Assembly: GCF_003130205.1 (NCBI RefSeq)
Contig: NZ_NRDF01000014.1
Span: forward strand, 1-49,778
DNA from: Aggregatibacter actinomycetemcomitans
GTDB lineage: Bacteria > Pseudomonadota > Gammaproteobacteria > Enterobacterales > Pasteurellaceae
Direction of reading: 5' to 3'
DNA length: 49,778 bases
Under the pieces are notes generated by a model. It searched no databases. It was given only the letters and a program-made list of their open reading frames with translations, and was not told the origin of the DNA. Position numbers and translations under genes: made by a program. Positions 29,817 through 43,711 of this stretch are shown piece by piece (within the stretch, counting starts at the first letter, position 1; each line of letters begins with the position of its first letter).

Positions 29817-30179
29817 ATGGAAAATATTTTTGAACGTGGCAATGTTTTGGCTTTAGCTTGTCCTTCACGGCAGATATTACAGCATTTAACCAGCCGTTGG
29901 GGCGCGTTGGTATTGGTGAGTCTGCATTCCGGTACCAAACGTTTTAGCGAATTGCGTCGCGCCATTGACGGCGTGAGTGAGCGAATGCTGACGAAGACCT
30001 TACAAGAATTGGAATCGGACGGTATGTTAGTTCGCAAATCCTATAATACCGTGCCGCCGCAGGTGGATTACACGCTGACGGAATTTGGTTCGGAGGCGTC
30101 AAGTAAAATGTTTGAATTGGTGGATTGGCTGGAAAGCAATTTGAGCAGGATTTTGCAGCAACAAGCGAAAAATGCATAG
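29817..30179 (+). CDS. HxlR-family transcriptional regulator
   Basis: A winged helix-turn-helix protein of 120 residues. The family signature is present: [52 protein letters not shown] (about residues 14-65, key motif [18 protein letters not shown]). A single Cys lies near the N-terminus (LACPSR), the position where HxlR sensors such as YodB react with quinones or electrophiles. The start at 29817 follows AAGGA. It likely controls the divergent quinone reductase and itself through the ACTTAC dyad. Confidence 0.88.
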   Translation: MENIFERGNVLALACPSRQILQHLTSRWGALVLVSLHSGTKRFSELRRAIDGVSERMLTKTLQELESDGMLVRKSYNTVPPQVDYTLTEFGSEASSKMFELVDWLESNLSRILQQQAKNA

Positions 30180-30186
30180 AATACTG

Positions 30187-30213
30187 ACCGCACTTTCAAG
30201 TAGAATGTGCGGT
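30187..30213 (+). terminator. Imperfect USS-pair hairpin before rsmG
   Basis: ACCGCACTTTC (30187-30197) pairs with GAATGTGCGGT (30203-30213) with one mismatch, just past the HxlR gene stop. The right half is a mutated USS core. No long T run follows, so termination may be weak. Confidence 0.5.
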
Positions 30214-30237
30214 ATTCTTAAAAAGAGTATCTCATCA

Positions 30238-30855
30238 ATGAAAGCTAAATTAGACAGCCTCCTTGCACAAGCAAAGATTCAACCAAGCGATCAACAAAAA
30301 CAGCAGTTGATCGATCTCGTCAATTTATTAAACAAATGGAATAAAGCCTATAATTTAACCTCCGTGCGCGATCCGCAAGACATGTTGGTGAAACATATTT
30401 TGGATAGCCTCGTGGTTAGCCCTTATTTACAAGGAGATCGTTTTATTGATGTAGGTACCGGTCCGGGCTTGCCCGGCTTGCCGTTGGCGATCATTAACCC
30501 CGATAAGCGGTTTGTGTTGTTGGATAGCCTGGGCAAGCGTATCAGCTTTATTCGTAATGCGGTGCGTGAGTTGGGACTAACAAACGTTACGCCGGTTTTA
30601 AGCCGTGTGGAAGAATATCAACCGGAAGAAAAATTCGACAGCGTATTAAGTCGTGCTTTCGCTTCTTTAAAAGACATGACCGAATGGTGCCGGCATTTAC
30701 CCAAATCCGATGGTATGTTTTATGCGTTAAAAGGTATTTATCAGCAGGAAGAAGTACAAAATTTAAGTGATCAATTTCAGATTGAAAATGTGATTCCTCT
30801 TGAGGTCCCAACGCTTATCGGTGAACGACATTTGATACTTTTGACTAAAAAGTAA
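30238..30855 (+). CDS. rsmG: 16S rRNA (guanine(527)-N7)-methyltransferase RsmG
   Basis: Methylates G527 of 16S rRNA with AdoMet. The start at 30238 ([13 protein letters not shown]) was chosen over an upstream in-frame codon overlapping the HxlR gene. The 205 residues contain [20 protein letters not shown], the AdoMet loop [15 protein letters not shown], and VLSRAFASL. It lies directly before the atp operon, as in E. coli. Confidence 0.95.
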   Translation: MKAKLDSLLAQAKIQPSDQQKQQLIDLVNLLNKWNKAYNLTSVRDPQDMLVKHILDSLVVSPYLQGDRFIDVGTGPGLPGLPLAIINPDKRFVLLDSLGKRISFIRNAVRELGLTNVTPVLSRVEEYQPEEKFDSVLSRAFASLKDMTEWCRHLPKSDGMFYALKGIYQQEEVQNLSDQFQIENVIPLEVPTLIGERHLILLTKK

Positions 30856-30913
30856 AATTTTTGTTAACTATCTTTTGTTGTAGTTCATTTACCACTTTTT
30901 GAGTGCTTTTGAG

Positions 30914-30941
30914 TTGAATCTCATTTTTTCAAGGGTATAAT
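30914..30941 (+). promoter_or_regulatory. Candidate promoter of the atp operon
   Basis: TTGAAT (30914-30919) and TATAAT (30936-30941), spaced by 16 bases, lie 28 bases before the atpI start. It is the best sigma-70-like match in the 113-base gap after rsmG. Confidence 0.55.
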
Positions 30942-30968
30942 TGCTCCGTTTTAAGGTTTAAAAAAGTT

Positions 30969-31346
30969 ATGTCCAGAGTTTTAGCACAAGCCCGAACCAA
31001 ATATAAAAAATCTATTTACATTGAATTTTTCGTCGGTCTTGTTTTGAGCTCTATTATTGCGTTGTTAGCCAATACCCAAAGTGCGGTTGATTTCTGCTTA
31101 GGATTTTTTGCCGCGTTCATACCTTTTTCTATCTTTGTGTATGTTGTTTTTTATCGCAATCAGGATTTATCAAAAAAATTAACCGCACTTTATCGCGGTG
31201 AAGCCATTAAATTTGTGTTGACGATTTTATTGATTATTTTTTCGTTTAAATGGCTTTCGGTAACATATTTTATTGTTTTCTTTACAGGTTTTTTTACAGC
31301 ATTAATGCTAAATAATATCATCCCATTTTTGCTGAACAGGTCTTAA
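30969..31346 (+). CDS. atpI: ATP synthase subunit I
   Basis: A small membrane protein at the head of the operon, thought to help assemble the c-ring. The 125 residues have about four hydrophobic segments (e.g. FFVGLVLSSIIALLANT). Non-essential in E. coli. Two USS copies (near 31078 and 31181) lie inside. The sequence is less conserved than the other subunits, but position and topology support the call. Confidence 0.88.
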   Translation: MSRVLAQARTKYKKSIYIEFFVGLVLSSIIALLANTQSAVDFCLGFFAAFIPFSIFVYVVFYRNQDLSKKLTALYRGEAIKFVLTILLIIFSFKWLSVTYFIVFFTGFFTALMLNNIIPFLLNRS

Positions 31347-32159
<813 letters not shown>

Positions 32160-32194
32160 TTTTTTATTAACCGGCTCTAGGGCTAAAAACTTAA

Positions 32195-32467
<273 letters not shown>

Positions 32468-32516
32468 TCACCTTATTTGCTTATCAACGTGAAGCAAGCA
32501 GATTAAGGAGGACGTT

Positions 32517-32987
32517 GTGAATTTAAATGCAACATTAATTGGTCAGCTCATTTCATTCGCTCTATTTGTATGGTTCTGTATGAAATTTGTTTGGCCGCCA
32601 ATTATTAAGGCAATTGAAACGCGTCAAAGCCAAATTGCAAATGCTTTAGCTTCGGCGGAAGCGGCAAAAAAAGAACAAGCAGATGCCAAAACCCTTGTTG
32701 AACAAGAAATTTCTAAAGCCAAAATTCAGGCACAGGAAATTTTGGACGCTGCCAACAAACGTCGTAACGAAGTATTGGACGAAGTTAAAAACGAAGCTGA
32801 AGAACTTAAAGCGAAAATTATTGAACAAGGCTATGCGGAAGTGGAAGCCGAACGTAAACGTGTTCAAGAAGAATTGCGTATTAAAGTGGCGTCTTTGGCT
32901 GTTGCCGGTGCAGAAAAAATTGTGGGTCGTTCTATTGATGAAGCGGCAAACAATGACATTATTGATAAATTAGTTGCAGAACTATAA
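32517..32987 (+). CDS. atpF: F1Fo ATP synthase subunit b
   Basis: The peripheral stalk. An N-terminal membrane helix ([24 protein letters not shown]) leads to a long charged coiled coil (about residues 35-140). Length 156 residues. It starts with GTG at 32517 after a strong AAGGAGG site; no ATG is available at the family start. Confidence 0.96.
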   Translation: MNLNATLIGQLISFALFVWFCMKFVWPPIIKAIETRQSQIANALASAEAAKKEQADAKTLVEQEISKAKIQAQEILDAANKRRNEVLDEVKNEAEELKAKIIEQGYAEVEAERKRVQEELRIKVASLAVAGAEKIVGRSIDEAANNDIIDKLVAEL

Positions 32988-33000
32988 GAAGGTTGAGCTT

Positions 33001-33549
33001 ATGTCAGAATTAACTACCATAGCTCGCCCTTATGCTAAAGCAGCATTTGATTTTGCCGTAGAACAGCGTTCGGTTGACAAAAGTGCGGTGGAAAAATGGG
33101 GAGAAATGTTAGGTTTTCTTGCTGAAGTGGTTGAAAACGACACCATGAAAGATTTCTTAACAAGCTCTTTTTCCGCACAGAAACTGGCGGATACGGTGAT
33201 CGCAATTTGTGGTGAACAAATAGATCAATATGGGCAAAATTTGATTCGGTTAATGGCTGAAAATAAGCGTTTAACTGTCTTTCCGGCAGTATTCAAAGAA
33301 TTCCAACATTATGTTGAGGAATATAACGCAATTACGGAAGTTCAGGTCACCTCAGCTCAACCATTAAGTGTCGCGCAACAAGAAAAAATTGCTGCCGCAA
33401 TGGAAAAAAAATTAGCCCGTAAAATTAAGTTAAATTGCAACATTGATAACTCACTGATTGCCGGGGTTATCATTCGTACAGATGATTTTGTGATTGACGG
33501 AAGTAGTCGCGGGCAACTTACCCGTCTGGCAAATGAGTTGCAATTATAA
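33001..33549 (+). CDS. atpH: F1Fo ATP synthase subunit delta
   Basis: Joins the peripheral stalk to the F1 head. The 182 residues begin at ATG 33001 ([19 protein letters not shown]), with GAAGGTTGAG before it. The C-terminal motif [22 protein letters not shown] is conserved. A complete USS lies within the gene (near 33082), encoding part of KSAVEKW, so the uptake site is tolerated in this coding frame. Confidence 0.96.
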   Translation: MSELTTIARPYAKAAFDFAVEQRSVDKSAVEKWGEMLGFLAEVVENDTMKDFLTSSFSAQKLADTVIAICGEQIDQYGQNLIRLMAENKRLTVFPAVFKEFQHYVEEYNAITEVQVTSAQPLSVAQQEKIAAAMEKKLARKIKLNCNIDNSLIAGVIIRTDDFVIDGSSRGQLTRLANELQL

Positions 33550-33561
33550 GAGGATTAGAAG

Positions 33562-35103
33562 ATGCAACTAAATTCAACTGAAATTAGTGAATTAATAAAA
33601 AAACGCATTGCCCAGTTTAATGTAGAAAGCGAAGCGCGTAATACGGGAACAATCGTTTCAGTCAGTGATGGTATCATCCGTATTCACGGTTTAAGTGAAG
33701 TGATGCAAGGTGAGATGATTGCATTACCGGGAAATCGCTACGCAATGGCATTAAACTTAGAAAGAGATTCTGTTGGTGCAGTGGTAATGGGTCCTTACGC
33801 CGATCTTGCGGAAGGGATGGAAGTACAGTGTACCGGTCGTATTCTTGAAGTGCCGGTAGGTCGTGGTTTATTGGGCCGTGTGGTAAACACGCTTGGTCAA
33901 CCGATTGATGGTAAAGGTGAAATTGAAAATGACGGTTTTTCTCCAATTGAAGTCATTGCACCGGGTGTAATTGAACGTAAATCCGTTGATCAACCTGTTC
34001 AAACCGGTTATAAAGCCGTTGACTCCATGGTGCCAATCGGTCGTGGACAACGTGAATTGATTATCGGTGACCGTCAAACCGGTAAAACCGCATTGGCTAT
34101 CGATGCTATCATCAACCAACGTAATTCCGGCATTAAATGTATCTATGTTGCAATCGGTCAAAAAGCATCAACTATTGCTAACGTGGTGCGTAAATTAGAA
34201 GAGCATGGCGCGTTAGCCAACACTATCGTGGTTGCCGCTTCTGCTTCCGAATCTGCCGCATTACAATATTTAGCCCCTTATGCCGGTTGTGCAATGGGTG
34301 AATATTTCCGTGATCGCGGTGAAGATGCGTTAATCGTTTACGACGATCTTTCCAAACAAGCGGTTGCTTACCGTCAAATTTCCTTATTATTACGTCGTCC
34401 GCCGGGTCGTGAAGCTTATCCGGGTGATGTATTCTATTTACACTCACGTTTACTTGAGCGTGCTTCCCGTGTAAATGAAGAATATGTAGAAAAATTTACT
34501 AACGGCGAAGTAAAAGGTAAAACCGGTTCTTTAACCGCACTTCCGATTATCGAAACACAAGCGGGTGACGTTTCCGCGTTCGTTCCAACCAACGTCATTT
34601 CGATTACCGACGGTCAGATTTTCTTGGAATCCAACCTATTTAACTCCGGTATTCGTCCTGCGGTAAACCCGGGTATTTCGGTTTCCCGTGTAGGTGGTTC
34701 GGCACAAACTAAAGTTATCAAAAAATTAGCCGGTGGTATTCGTACCGCGCTTGCGCAATATCGTGAATTGGCAGCGTTTGCACAGTTTGCATCCGATCTT
34801 GATGATGCAACCCGTAAACAACTTTCTCACGGTGAAAAAGTAACCGAATTGCTAAAACAAAAACAATTTGCGCCACTTTCCGTTGCAGAACAAGCCGTTG
34901 TGTTATTTGCTGTTGAGTTCGGTTATTTAGACGATGTGGAATTATCAAAAATTGCAAGTTTTGAGACCGCACTTTTAGATTATGCAAATCGTAATTATGC
35001 CGAGTTTATGCAAGAACTGACCAAAACCGGTAACTATAATGACGAAATCAAAGATACGTTAAAAGGTATTTTAGATAGTTTCAAAGCTAACAGTGCTTGG
35101 TAG
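33562..35103 (+). CDS. atpA: F1Fo ATP synthase subunit alpha
   Basis: A nucleotide-binding subunit of the F1 head, 513 residues. The P-loop is GDRQTGKTA (about residues 169-177), with the family signature [31 protein letters not shown]-like sequence near the N-terminus is [14 protein letters not shown]. Two USS copies lie inside (near 34535 and 34965). Confidence 0.98.
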   Translation: MQLNSTEISELIKKRIAQFNVESEARNTGTIVSVSDGIIRIHGLSEVMQGEMIALPGNRYAMALNLERDSVGAVVMGPYADLAEGMEVQCTGRILEVPVGRGLLGRVVNTLGQPIDGKGEIENDGFSPIEVIAPGVIERKSVDQPVQTGYKAVDSMVPIGRGQRELIIGDRQTGKTALAIDAIINQRNSGIKCIYVAIGQKASTIANVVRKLEEHGALANTIVVAASASESAALQYLAPYAGCAMGEYFRDRGEDALIVYDDLSKQAVAYRQISLLLRRPPGREAYPGDVFYLHSRLLERASRVNEEYVEKFTNGEVKGKTGSLTALPIIETQAGDVSAFVPTNVISITDGQIFLESNLFNSGIRPAVNPGISVSRVGGSAQTKVIKKLAGGIRTALAQYRELAAFAQFASDLDDATRKQLSHGEKVTELLKQKQFAPLSVAEQAVVLFAVEFGYLDDVELSKIASFETALLDYANRNYAEFMQELTKTGNYNDEIKDTLKGILDSFKANSAW

Positions 35104-35118
35104 TAACGGAGAAACAAG

Positions 35119-37378
<2,260 letters not shown>

Positions 37379-37419
37379 TCACTTCAAGCTGATGCATATC
37401 AAACTTGAAGGAGAAAAAC

Positions 37420-37848
37420 ATGGCAACATTTAATTTAACAGTGGTAAGTGCAGAACAACAAATCTTTTCCGGCAACGTGAAAAGCGTTCAAGCGACCGGT
37501 ATTGAAGGCGAGCTCGGTGTTTTACCGGGCCACGCCCCGTTACTAACGGCGATTAAGCCGGGTATTGTTAAGCTGACGTTGGAAAATGATAGCGAAGAAG
37601 TTATCTATGTTTCCGGTGGTTTCTTAGAAGTGCAACCGACTGTGGTTACCGTCCTTGCGGATATCGCCATTCGAGGTCAAGAACTTGACAGCGAACGCAT
37701 TCTTGCTGCGAAGAAACGTGCCGAAGAAAACATTCGTCAGCACCACCACGATGCGGATTACGAAGTGTTAATGTCCAAACTTTCTAAAGAATTGGCAAAA
37801 CTTCGTGCTTATGAACTGACAGAACAATTAATGAAATCTAAACGCTGA
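37420..37848 (+). CDS. atpC: F1Fo ATP synthase subunit epsilon
   Basis: A central-stalk subunit that can inhibit ATP hydrolysis. The 142 residues from ATG 37420 ([18 protein letters not shown]) include [25 protein letters not shown] precedes the start. The C-terminal helical domain is complete. A USS-pair terminator closes the operon. Confidence 0.96.
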   Translation: MATFNLTVVSAEQQIFSGNVKSVQATGIEGELGVLPGHAPLLTAIKPGIVKLTLENDSEEVIYVSGGFLEVQPTVVTVLADIAIRGQELDSERILAAKKRAEENIRQHHHDADYEVLMSKLSKELAKLRAYELTEQLMKSKR

Positions 37849-37871
37849 TTTTATTAGTAATCATAAAAAAT

Positions 37872-37904
37872 AAAAAGTGCGGTGAAAAACCACCGCACTT
37901 TTTT
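37872..37904 (+). terminator. USS-pair terminator of the atp operon
   Basis: AAAAAGTGCGGTG (37872-37884) and CACCGCACTTTTT (37891-37903) are a perfect 13-bp stem with a six-base loop and a T run. It also serves the convergent potD on the other strand. Confidence 0.85.
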
Positions 37905-37915
37905 ACTATCCCTAA

Positions 37916-38962
37916 TTAATTCGTTTTCAACTTATTCCAATATTTTTCATAAATATCAATGGCGTTGCCCACATCGCCTTGAATAATGCCTTTTTCCACC
38001 TGCTCTTCCGGCGGGAATAAGGTCGGGTTGTTTGCCATTTCCGGCGAGATTAATGGTTTTACGCCGTTGTTCGGCATGGAATAACCCAAGCGCTCCAGAA
38101 CCACTTTGGCGTTTTCCGGACGTAGCAGGAAGTCGATGAATTTATAGGCGTTTTCGACATTTTTCGCGCTTTTCGGAATGGCATAGTTATCCATCCAGAA
38201 AATGGCGCCTTCTTTCGGATAAACAAATTGAATATTTTCGTTCTCACGGTGTGCCATATAGGCGGAACCGTTCCAAATCATGCCCAGCGCCACTTCGCCC
38301 TGCACATAAGGTACTTCCGGCGAGTCGGAGTTAAACACGGCGACGTTCGGCAATAATTTTTCCAACCGTTCGTAAGCGGCTTTGATTTCGTCTTCGTTGG
38401 TGGTGTTCGGTGATTTTCCGTCTAACAATAACGCCACATGAAACACTTCGCGCGCATCACTAGTGAGCAATACTTTGCCTTTGTATTCCGGGTTCCACAA
38501 ATCTGACCAGCTGATGATTTTGTTGACGTCAATATCTTCCGAGTTCACAGCGATACCGGTTAAACCGTACACATAGGGCAGGGAATAGTCGTTATTCGGG
38601 TCGAAATCTTTGTGCAATAAATTGTCCGGAATTTGTTTGAAATTGCTTAACTTGCCATGATCCAATTTTTGCAGCATACCGTCTTGCGCCATTTTGTTCA
38701 CATAATAGCTGGACGGGAAAACCAAGTCATAACCGGCATTGTCGGAAATCAGTTTAAGTTTGGCGTACATTTCCTCGTTGCTTTCAAAGGTAGAATAAAT
38801 CACTTCAATGCCGGTCTCTTTAGTAAATTCGGCAATGAGATTGGAAGGAACGTAGTCGGTCCAGTTATAAACGTAAAGTTTTTCTTGCGCAAAAGTGGTG
38901 GTGGAAAGGAAAGTTAGGGCTAAACAAAGGGATTTTAATGTTTTTGCAAACAAATTTTTCAA
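37916..38962 (-). CDS. potD: Spermidine/putrescine ABC transporter substrate-binding protein
   Basis: A periplasmic polyamine-binding protein, 348 residues. A signal peptide ends near residue 25 (STTTFAQE). PotD motifs are [26 protein letters not shown], and [19 protein letters not shown], with aromatic and acidic residues that contact polyamines in the family. No potA, potB or potC is adjacent, so it is an orphan that presumably serves a transporter elsewhere. GGAGGAC lies before the start. Confidence 0.92.
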   Translation of the reverse strand: MKNLFAKTLKSLCLALTFLSTTTFAQEKLYVYNWTDYVPSNLIAEFTKETGIEVIYSTFESNEEMYAKLKLISDNAGYDLVFPSSYYVNKMAQDGMLQKLDHGKLSNFKQIPDNLLHKDFDPNNDYSLPYVYGLTGIAVNSEDIDVNKIISWSDLWNPEYKGKVLLTSDAREVFHVALLLDGKSPNTTNEDEIKAAYERLEKLLPNVAVFNSDSPEVPYVQGEVALGMIWNGSAYMAHRENENIQFVYPKEGAIFWMDNYAIPKSAKNVENAYKFIDFLLRPENAKVVLERLGYSMPNNGVKPLISPEMANNPTLFPPEEQVEKGIIQGDVGNAIDIYEKYWNKLKTN

Positions 38963-39266
38963 TTTATTGTCCTCCGGAGCTAAAAATAGCGAGCGGTTAA
39001 ATTTTATCAGGAAACTGAGTAAAAACTCGGCGGGCAGTATAGCAGATTTTAAACGCTTGTCCCGTAGTTTTATGAAGGCATTGCGCCGTTTTGCCCATAA
39101 AGTGCGGTGGGTTTTTTGATTATTTCTGATTTTCGAAGTGGTTAAAATTTCCCTCTGTACTTTTTTAAAACAAAGTTGTCTGAAAGATCGATAAGGTATA
39201 GATGATTTCGCCTGTGTAAAAATATTATATAATAGCCAACAAAAAGGTAATCAGTCAGGAAAAACT
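38963..39266. other. Intergenic region between potD and hsdR
   Basis: Has one USS near 39100 and AT-rich DNA with a TATAAT at 39228-39233 that may serve hsdR, though no matching -35 is clear. No gene is supported. The base composition changes sharply at about 39265, where the GC-rich hsd genes begin. Confidence 0.5.
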
Positions 39267-39928
39267 ATGTCCCAAACCCACAACGAAAACTCCCGTGTAA
39301 AAATCCCCACCGTACTGCACCTGATGCGGCTGGGCTACCGCTATCTTTCGCTAAAAACCGTAACATGGGACAAGCAGACCAATATCTTTCCCGACATCTT
39401 CACCGAGAGCCTGTGCCGCATCAATCCCAACCTATCGCCGGATGACACACGCCGCCTGCTGACCGACATCACCATCGAGCTGGACAACGAAGACTTGGGG
39501 CAACAATTTTACGAACGCCTCATAAGCCGCTCCGGCATCAAGCTGATCGATTTCCAAAATTTCGACAACAACCGTTTTCACGTCGTAACCGAACTGCCCT
39601 GCATCAACGGCGACGAAGAATTCCGCCCCGACATTACCCTGCTGGTAAACGGTATGCCGCTGATCTTTGTCGAAGTCAAAAAGCCCAACAACAAAGGCGG
39701 CATCGGCGCAGAACGCGAGCGGATGGCAAAGCGCGCGCAAAATCCCAAGTTCCGCCGCTTTATCAACATCACCTAATTCATGGTTTTTTCCAACAACATG
39801 GAATACGACGACGGCGCAACCGAGCCGGCGCAGGGCGCGTTTTACGCCTCATCCGCCTACGGCAGCCCCGCGTTCAACTACTTCCGCGAAGAACACAAAC
39901 TCAACCTTGCCGAGCTTTTAGACACCCT

Positions 39929-39940
39929 TTCAGACGACCT
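39929..39940 (-). repeat. Neisseria-type DNA uptake sequence
   Basis: AGGTCGTCTGAA on the minus strand, a perfect 12-mer matching the AG-muc dialect of the Neisseria DUS, within hsdR. Confidence 0.8.
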
Positions 39941-40995
39941 TGCAAACACCGTCCTGCAAGACAACAACCTGTCTGTCATCAAACACAGTCCCGAATTTGT
40001 CAGCAACAAATCTCCCGACACACCAACCAACCGCATCCTGACCTCTCTGCTGTGCCGCGACCGCCTCGCCTTTCTCCTGCAATACGGCTTGGCATACGTC
40101 GAAACACAAAACGGCATACAAAAACACATCATGCGCTATCCGCAGCTTTTCGCCGCCTACGCCACTGAAAAACACCTGACCAACGGCGGCAGAAAAGGCG
40201 TCATCTGGCACACACAAGGCTCCGGCAAAACCGCGCTTGCCTACTACAGCACCCGCTATCTGACCCGCCATTACGCCAAACAGGGCATCGTGCCCAAATT
40301 CTATTTCATCGTGGACAGGATCGACCTCTTGAAACAGGCGCAGCAGGAATTTACCGCCCGCGACCTCGTCGTCCACACCATCGACAGCCGCGAAGCCTTC
40401 GCCGCCGACATCAAATCCGCCCAAACCCTGCACAACCATTCCGGCAAAGCGGAAATCACCGTCGTCAACATCCAAAAATTCAAAGACGACCCCGACGTCG
40501 TCGCTAAAAACGACTACAACCTCGCCATCCAGCGCGTCTATTTCCTCGACGAAGTACACCGCAGCTACAATCCCAAAGGCTCATTTTTAGCCAACCTCAA
40601 CCAGTCCGACGTAAACGCCGTCAAAATCGGGCTGACCGGCACGCCGCTTATCGGCGTAACTGCAGGCAGCGTCAACACCCGCGAACTCTTCGGCGACTAC
40701 ATCCACAAATACTATTACAACGCCTCCATCGCCGACGGCTACACCCTGCGCCTCATCCGCGAAGCCATCAGCTGCCGGTACAAAGCCCAATTGCAGGCAA
40801 CATTGGCGCAGCTTGAAATCGAAAAAGGCAGCTTTGAGCGCAAAGTCATCTACGCCCATCCGCACTTCGTTCGCCCGATGCTCGACTACATCCTCGACGA
40901 CTTCGTCAAATTCCGCAAAACCAACCAAGACGACAGCACGGGCGCCATGATTATCTGCGACAGCGCAGAGCAGGCGCGGCAGATGTACGCCCATT

Positions 40996-41007
40996 TTCAG
41001 ACGACCT
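40996..41007 (-). repeat. Neisseria-type DNA uptake sequence
   Basis: A second perfect AGGTCGTCTGAA on the minus strand within hsdR. Confidence 0.8.
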
Positions 41008-42285
41008 CGGACCACAAATTCACCGCCACCCTGATACTGCACGATGTCGGCAGCAAAGACGAGCGCGACCAATGGGTCAAAGACTTCAAAGCCGGCAAAA
41101 CAGACCTTCTTTTCGTGTACAACATGCTGCTGACCGGCTTTGATGCTCCGCGCCTGAAAAAACTCTACTTGGGCAGACTCATCAAAGCCCACAACCTTTT
41201 ACAGACCCTCACCCGCGTCAACCGCACCTACAAAAACTACCGCTACGGCTACGTCGTCGATTTTGCCGACATCCAAAGCGAATTCGACAAAACCAACCGC
41301 GCCTATTGGGACGAGCTGACCAACGAGTTGGGCGACGAAATCGGCAGCTACAGCCAACTTTTCAAAACCGCCGAAGAAATCGAACAGGAAATCGCCAACA
41401 TCAAAGCCGCTCTGTTTGACTTCGACACTGAAAACGCCGAGGTCTTTTTCAGCCAAATCAACCAAATAAAAGACAAAACCCAGTTGCTCGCCCTCAAAAA
41501 AGCCCTGCAAACCGCCAAAGAGCTGTATAACATCCTGCGCCTGCAAGGCGACTATGAATTTCTAGAGCATCTCGATTTCGACAAACTCAACCTCCTATAC
41601 CGCGAAACCGCCGCCCGCATCGACACCCTGAACCTTTTCGAAAAACTACAACAGGGCGACACCGCACACCTGCTCAACGAAGCCCTGGAAGACATCTGGT
41701 TCCACTTCGTCAAAACCGGCTAAGCCGAGCTTAAACTCGCCGACGATTTAAAAGATATCATGCGCAAAGTCCGCGAAGGGCTGGCGGGCAACTTCGACCA
41801 AGTAGACCCCGAATTCATCAGCCTGCGCGAAGAACTGGAACGCATCTTCAAGAAAAAGAACCTCGCCGAAGTCGGACAAGACGACATGAAAACCAACATC
41901 GGCATACTCGAAACCGTCTATGCCAAAATCAAAGAGCTCAACCGCAAAAACGACCTACTGCGGCACAAATACCACGGCGACGCCAAATACGCCCGCATCC
42001 ACAAACGCCTGCTGGAAAACCCTGCCCTCTACGGCGACAAACAAAAAGTCTTCGACGCGCTCAACGGCGTAAAAACTGATGCCGACCAAAAAGTGCTGGA
42101 TATGGAACAGATATTGGACAACCAAACCTACTTTGAAAAACAAATGCAGGGCATTGTACTGAAACGCTTTCGGACAGAACAAAAATTCCCCGTCCAACCT
42201 GCAGACATCCAAGCCATCAACCGCCTGCTGGTGCGCGAATACTTGCAAGAGGGCGGGCGGCAGATATAGGGCGGTTCAGTTGTAA

Positions 42286-42414
42286 ACTTTAGGGTTACAA
42301 CTGCTGCAAGGCAAAGGCGAACGTTATATTGCCGAACCTGAAAAAATAACAGAGTATCAATATGGTAGGTATCCTGAAAAAGTGCGGTTGGATATTGAGA
42401 ATATTTTCAGATGA
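42286..42414 (+). pseudogene. Unidentified gene remnant between hsdR and hsdS
   Basis: A frame without a start codon reads about 42 residues (ending in GRYPEKVRLDIENIFR and a stop). It looks like the tail of a lost gene; I do not recognise the family. A complete USS (42380-42388) lies in it, the only one between 39267 and 45312, so this segment seems native to Pasteurellaceae. Confidence 0.35.
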
Positions 42415-42437
42415 TCTTTGAAGAGAAATAAAATTTT

Positions 42438-43610
42438 ATGAATGAATTACAAGATTGTATTTTAGGTGATTTGGTAGAGTTCCAACGTGGATATGATTTA
42501 CCAAAAGATGCTTTTGTAAAAGGCGAATATCCTGTTCAATCTTCCAACGGAATTTTGGGTTATCACAATGAATATAAAGTTAAAGCACCTGGAATCACGA
42601 TTGGGAGAAGTGGAACAGTCGGTATTCCGCATTTAATAACAAAAAACTTTTTTCCGCATAATACAGCATTGTATGTAAAAGATTTTAAGGGTAATAACGT
42701 CCAATATATTTATTACCTATTGAAAAATTTAAAATTAAATGAATATAAAACTGGTTCTGGTGTTCCAACCATGAACCGAAATCATCTGCATCCGTTAAAA
42801 ATCAGAGCGTTCACCGACCTCAAAACCCAACAATCGATCGTCGCCGTCCTCTCCGCCTTGGACAAAAAAATCGCCCTGAACAAACAAATCAACGCGCGCT
42901 TGGAAGAGATGGCGAAAACCCTGTACGACTACTGGTTCGTGCAGTTCGACTTCCCCGACGCGAACGGCAAACCCTACAAATCCTCCGGCGGCGAAATGGT
43001 CTTTGACGAAACCCTGAAACGGGAGATTCCGAAGGGGTGGGAGGTGAAGAGTTTATGGAAAATAGCAAAATATTTTAATGGATTAGCTTTACAAAAATAT
43101 CGCCCTGAGAATGAATTTTCTGATTTTTTTTCAGTTATTAAAATCAGAGAAATGAATGAAGGTATTTCTTCAAATACTGAAAGAGCAAGCACAGACATCC
43201 CAAAAGAAGCAATTATTGATGACGGAGATATTTTATTTTCTTGGTCTGCAACTTTGGAAATTAAAATTTGGTCGCAAGGTAAAGGTGCGCTAAATCAGCA
43301 TATTTTCAAAGTAACTTCTGCGGTATACCCAAAATACTTCTATTATTTTGAATTATTGAATTACTTAAAACATTTTAAAATGATAGCTGATTTAAGAAAA
43401 ACAACAATGGGACATATTACCCAAGACCATTTAAAACAAGCATATATTTGTATTCCATCTAATAGTCTATTAGAAAGATTGGAAGAAATTATTGAGCCTA
43501 TTTTTCAAAAAATTCTAATAATGCAAAAACAAAACCACCACCTGACCCAATTGCGCGATTTCCTGCTGCCCATGCTGATGAACGGGCAGGTTTCCGTGGC
43601 GGAAGAGTAG
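42438..43610 (+). CDS. hsdS: Type I restriction-modification specificity subunit S
   Basis: A DNA-recognition subunit, 390 residues, with an intact frame. Two target-recognition domains (residues about 1-120 and 205-350) alternate with conserved coiled-coil spacers: QSIVAVLSALDKKIALNKQINARLEEMAKTLYDYWF (about 133-170; key part ALDKKIALNKQINARLEEM) and LTQLRDFLLPMLMNGQ at the end. The spacers are GC-rich like hsdR and hsdM, whereas the recognition domains are strongly AT-rich, so this is a mosaic gene as expected from domain swapping. With M and R broken it probably has no function alone in this strain. Confidence 0.92.
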   Translation: MNELQDCILGDLVEFQRGYDLPKDAFVKGEYPVQSSNGILGYHNEYKVKAPGITIGRSGTVGIPHLITKNFFPHNTALYVKDFKGNNVQYIYYLLKNLKLNEYKTGSGVPTMNRNHLHPLKIRAFTDLKTQQSIVAVLSALDKKIALNKQINARLEEMAKTLYDYWFVQFDFPDANGKPYKSSGGEMVFDETLKREIPKGWEVKSLWKIAKYFNGLALQKYRPENEFSDFFSVIKIREMNEGISSNTERASTDIPKEAIIDDGDILFSWSATLEIKIWSQGKGALNQHIFKVTSAVYPKYFYYFELLNYLKHFKMIADLRKTTMGHITQDHLKQAYICIPSNSLLERLEEIIEPIFQKILIMQKQNHHLTQLRDFLLPMLMNGQVSVAEE

Positions 43611-43711
43611 TTCGGGCATTAATGCCCGGCCTGGGGCTTCCAAATCCGACCGCGCTTTTCAGTCCGCCATGTGAAGCTAAAACCGAAATAAAAAACAAAC
43701 GAACCAAAAAA

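Larger units (their letters stand above)
39267..42269 (+). pseudogene. hsdR: Type I restriction endonuclease subunit R (broken by two stop codons)
   Basis: One reading frame, about 1000 codons, is interrupted by in-frame TAA at 39774-39776 and 41721-41723. On both sides of each stop the protein continues the family sequence (RRFINIT-stop-FMVFSNNMEYDDG; HFVKTG-stop-AELKLADD). Part 1 has the nuclease motif with DITLLVNGMPLIFVEVKK (D...E-V-K). Part 2 has the motor: Walker A QGSGKT, DEVH box and GLTGTPL. Part 3 is the C-terminal helical domain. Because nuclease and motor are separated, cleavage is unlikely unless stops are read through. The gene is GC-rich and carries two Neisseria-type uptake sequences, suggesting transfer. 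Each stop could have arisen from CAA or GAA by one base change. Confidence 0.9.

Noticed and set aside
39930-40559. Open frame of 209 codons on the minus strand within hsdR
   Set aside because: Antisense shadow caused by GC-rich codons; low-complexity Val/Asp/Gly-rich protein with no motif.
40866-40874. USS inside hsdR (TCCGCACTT)
   Set aside because: One mismatch to the core; not a true uptake site by the strict 9-mer.
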